A DNA stretch of 64,000 nt from Akkermansia muciniphila. GTDB lineage: Bacteria; Verrucomicrobiota; Verrucomicrobiia; Verrucomicrobiales; Akkermansiaceae. Both the position numbers and the translations under genes were made by a program. The notes under the pieces are model-generated. The model worked only from the letters and a program-made list of their open reading frames with translations. It was not told the DNA's origin and made no database searches. Positions 61,576-64,000 of this stretch are shown in pieces. The stretch covers positions 87,192 through 151,191 of the forward strand of contig CAMDCV010000004.1 in the NCBI GenBank assembly GCA_945890645.1. The letters are read 5' to 3'. Positions within the stretch are counted from its first letter, which is position 1. Every line of letters starts with the position of its first letter.

Positions 61576-62781
61576 TTAAATGGTGTGTCCCATGTGGACA
61601 CGTTTCGTCTCCATGTATTTTTGATTGTGCGGATTAGCATCCACGCGAATGGGCAATTGCTCGACGATGCTCAAACCATAGCCTTCCAGGCCGATGACTT
61701 TTTTCGGGTTGTTTGTGAGCAAGCGGATTTTTTTCAAGCCGAGATCCGCGAGGATTTGTGCGCCCATGCCGTAGTCGCGCAGGTCGGCGGGGAAACCGAG
61801 TTTTTCATTCGCTTCAATCGTATCGAGCCCTGATTCCTGCAATTTATACGCATGGATTTTCGCCGGAAGTCCGATGCCACGACCTTCCTGACGCAAATAC
61901 AACAAGACGCCACCTTCCGCTGCGATGCGTTCCATGGCCGCATTGAGTTGCTCGCCGCAATCGCAGCGTTTTGATAAAAATACGTCGCCGGTGAGGCACT
62001 CGCTGTGCACACGCACGAGGGTTGGTTTTTCTGGGTCGATCTCGCCCATTACCATCGCCAGATGGTGGCTGCCATCGGTATCGATTTGATAGAGGTGGCA
62101 GCGAAAATCACCGTAGTCCGTTGGCATGTTGACAACTTGATCGCAGCGCACGAGTTTTTCAAAACGGCGTCGATGCTCAATCAACTGTGCGATCGTGCAG
62201 GCCTTGAGGCCGTGCTTGCGTTGGTAATTACCGAGCTCGCCAACACGTGCCATCGTGCCATCGTCATTCATGATTTCACAAATCACACCCGCCGCAGGCA
62301 AACCAGCAAGGGCTGCGAGATCGACGGCGGCTTCGGTATGGCCTGCTCGACGCAAGGTGCCACCAGGCATGGCACTGAGCGGGAAAACATGGCCCGGTTG
62401 CACAAATGAATCCGCACTGATTTCAGCATCCGCGAGCAAGCGCACTGTGCGGGCACGATCGGCCGAACTGATGCCGGTGCTGATGCCTTCGGCGGCATCG
62501 ACGGATACGGTGAATGCTGTGCGCTGCACTTCGCGGTTGCGACGAGTCATCGGCGGCAGATCGAGAGTTTCCGCCCGCTCACGTAGGATGGGCGCGCAGA
62601 CAAGCCCGCGCCCGTGTATCGCCATGAAGGTGATATTTTCTGGAGTGCAGAGTGAAGCCGCACCGACAAGATCGGCTTCGTTCTCGCGTGAAGGATCATC
62701 GGCTACGATCACCAATCGCCCCGCAGCAATCTCGGCGATGATTTCATGAATCGGGCTAAACTCCAAAGCGGTCAGTGACAT
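61576..62781 (-). CDS. ribBA: Bifunctional 3,4-dihydroxy-2-butanone-4-phosphate synthase / GTP cyclohydrolase II
   Basis: 401 residues. The N-terminal RibB half (~1-205) has IVADDPSRENEADLVGAA, HGRGLVCAPI, STGISSADRA and HVFPL. The C-terminal RibA half (~206-401) has VRVHSECLTGDVFLSKRCDCGEQL with the zinc cysteines, LYLRQEGRGIGLPAKIHAYKLQ, and LLTNNPKKVIGL. It makes the two precursors of lumazine from ribulose-5-phosphate and GTP. No FMN riboswitch is seen upstream. Confidence 0.95.
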   Translation of the reverse strand: MSLTALEFSPIHEIIAEIAAGRLVIVADDPSRENEADLVGAASLCTPENITFMAIHGRGLVCAPILRERAETLDLPPMTRRNREVQRTAFTVSVDAAEGISTGISSADRARTVRLLADAEISADSFVQPGHVFPLSAMPGGTLRRAGHTEAAVDLAALAGLPAAGVICEIMNDDGTMARVGELGNYQRKHGLKACTIAQLIEHRRRFEKLVRCDQVVNMPTDYGDFRCHLYQIDTDGSHHLAMVMGEIDPEKPTLVRVHSECLTGDVFLSKRCDCGEQLNAAMERIAAEGGVLLYLRQEGRGIGLPAKIHAYKLQESGLDTIEANEKLGFPADLRDYGMGAQILADLGLKKIRLLTNNPKKVIGLEGYGLSIVEQLPIRVDANPHNQKYMETKRVHMGHTI

Positions 62782-62917
62782 GGGCTGCGATAATGAAGCG
62801 CAACTATGGCAATAAGCAATGCTTTTTTATGAAGCCCTCAGTAGGCGATACTGTAGGCCGTGTGATTGTGGCAACACTCATGGAGAATAATTCATGCGTC
62901 GTGATCTCAGCTTATCT

Positions 62918-62954
62918 CTAACGAAAAACTAACGTCACCAAAATTTTGCGTTAG
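62918..62954. repeat. Short CTAACG direct and inverted repeats between ribBA and the IS
   Basis: CTAACG occurs at 62918 and 62929, and its complement CGTTAG ends at 62954, in an AT-rich 262-bp gap. This could be a small hairpin, an IS end or chance. Nothing else is visible in the gap apart from the 8-bp inverted repeat listed next. Confidence 0.3.
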
Positions 62955-63002
62955 AAATGACAAGTGTTCGGCCACTTGGATTCATAAAGTAAGCGCAACA
63001 CC

Positions 63003-63028
63003 CGAATCTTTACAAGTAGGAAGATTCG
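63003..63028. repeat. 8-bp perfect inverted repeat upstream of the transposase
   Basis: CGAATCTT (63003-63010) and AAGATTCG (63021-63028) flank a 10-base loop, ending 15 bases before the transposase ATG. It may be an operator for the transposase or part of the left IS end. Confidence 0.5.
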
Positions 63029-63043
63029 AGATGTTACTCTGAA

Positions 63044-63994
63044 ATGAAGACATACACTCAACTAACAGACGAAGAGCGAGCGGTGATTGGCAAGATGCTT
63101 TGTCATCGCCTCAGCATAAGAGCGATTGCTAGAATTTTGGGGCGGGCAGCCTCAACGATTTCTCGCGAAATTCGACGCAATGAATATCCCAATCGGGGTT
63201 GTTATCTTTCTTTACATGCAGGAGCCATGACACGTGGGAGGCGTCGACGAGCGCGCCTGGGAACGACATACACGCCCATGCAATGGAATCGAGTCGAGGA
63301 GCTTCTGAGGATGGATTACAGCCCTGAGCAGATCTCCGGATATTTAGAGTTAAATCGAGAGTTTCGCATCAGCTACGAAACGATTTATCGGTATCTTTTA
63401 GCTGACAAAAAGCGTGGCGGAAAGCTCTATAAGTGCTTGAGATGCAAAGGCCGCAAGCAACGGAGGAAGCGCTATGGTGCTTACGACAGTCGCGGAAGGC
63501 TTGCTGGCAAACGGCCATTAGCGGATCGGCCGGATGGCGCGACGAATCGATCGCGAATCGGACACTGGGAAATTGATACGGTGATGGGCAAGAACCGAGC
63601 CTGCATTCTTACGTTGGTAGATCGTAAAACAGGTTATGTGCTGATCGGCAAACTAGCGGCAAGGACGATACAACAAACCAACGACCGTCTACGCAAACTC
63701 GCCGAGCGACATCCAGATAAGTTCCACACGATTACCGCTGACAATGGATGCGAATTTCATGGATACGAGCAAGTGGAGGAAACGCATGGCTTTAAGTTCT
63801 ACTTCGCTCCACCGCATCATTCCTGGGAGCGAGGAACCAATGAGAATACCAACGGACTGATTCGACAATATCTGCCCAAAGGCATGTGCCTGAACAATCT
63901 GACTCAGGCTAAGTGTGATCGCATCGCCCAAAAATTAAACACCCGACCCAGGAAACGCTATGGATACAAGACTCCTGAAGAGCTTTTTAACTAA
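63044..63994 (+). mobile_element. IS30-family transposase gene; insertion sequence truncated by the window edge
   Basis: 316 residues. The N-terminal helix-turn-helix LSIRAIARILGRAASTISREI (~23-43) is typical of IS30. The DDE catalytic triad is visible: Asp178 (GHWEIDTVMG), Asp233 (ITADNGCEF), Glu267 (ERGTNENTNGLIRQYLPKG). The reading frame is intact, with a normal stop at 63992-63994, so the element may be active. The left inverted end is uncertain and the right end lies beyond 64000. Inserted downstream of the ribBA start region. Confidence 0.92.
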
Positions 63995-64000
63995 ATATCA

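Noticed and set aside
62782..63043. FMN riboswitch upstream of ribBA
   Set aside because: Conserved FMN-aptamer blocks could not be found in either direction; only short palindromes are visible.
1..64000. CRISPR array, tRNA or rRNA genes
   Set aside because: No regularly spaced repeats with unique spacers and no cloverleaf or rRNA-like sequence were seen in the intergenic gaps, which are mostly under 300 bp.

Overview
The window looks like a chromosomal segment of a Verrucomicrobiota bacterium, probably near Verrucomicrobiales/Akkermansiaceae. This is judged from gene content only. Evidence: a Verru_Chthon cassette protein A homologue; many secreted sulfatases; a planctomycete-type cytochrome/DUF1592 protein; autotransporter-associated beta-strand repeat proteins without an autotransporter barrel; and a five-gene block matching, in order and sequence character, the Akkermansia muciniphila pilus-like cluster Amuc_1098-1102. 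Shine-Dalgarno sequences are weak or absent in front of most genes, so starts were chosen from signal peptides and neighbour spacing.

Layout. (1) 0-10.4 kb, plus strand: two giant secreted modular proteins, one carrying an SGNH/SASA-type esterase domain (5' end outside the window), the other an M60-type zinc metallopeptidase. They share a beta-strand-repeat scaffold and a C-terminal module. (2) 10.5-34 kb, almost all minus strand: a carbohydrate-degradation island with six S1-type sulfatases, two right-handed beta-helix enzymes, a BNR_4/ulvan-lyase-like protein, a CE6/SASA esterase, a GH67-like protein, a SpeE-like protein and an embedded Verru_Chthon A gene with a coupled partner. One plus-strand gene inside it encodes two tandem copies of a secretin N-terminal domain. 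No TonB/SusCD pair, regulator or sulfatase-maturing enzyme lies in the window. (3) 34-40 kb, plus strand: ilvB-ilvH (branched-chain amino acids), a CBS/DRTGG-type family II pyrophosphatase and glycogen synthase. (4) 40-51.7 kb: mixed housekeeping and accessory genes: an SHD1-like protein carrying a scrap of secretin sequence, a DUF1592-family cytochrome, an MGMT-family protein, an outer-membrane barrel, a SET-domain methyltransferase, a GH25-like lipoprotein, a GxxExxY protein, an M29 aminopeptidase, an aspartate aminotransferase, an ArsC/Spx-like protein and an MFS transporter. (5) 51.8-59.3 kb, minus strand: the Amuc_1098-1102-like secretin/pilus operon, ending in a strong terminator. (6) 59.4-64 kb: aroD, a conserved exported protein, ribBA and an IS30-family insertion sequence running to the window edge.

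Most notable: the secretin of the pilus-like operon has at least two relatives elsewhere in the window, an orphan twin-N-domain protein at 30 kb and a chimeric SHD1 protein at 40 kb with a recognisable piece of the secretin. The sulfatase island combines canonical and non-canonical formylglycine motifs. Together with the M60 peptidase and esterases it fits breakdown of a sulfated, acetylated glycan or glycoprotein, either algal ulvan-like or mucin-like; the sequence alone cannot decide which.
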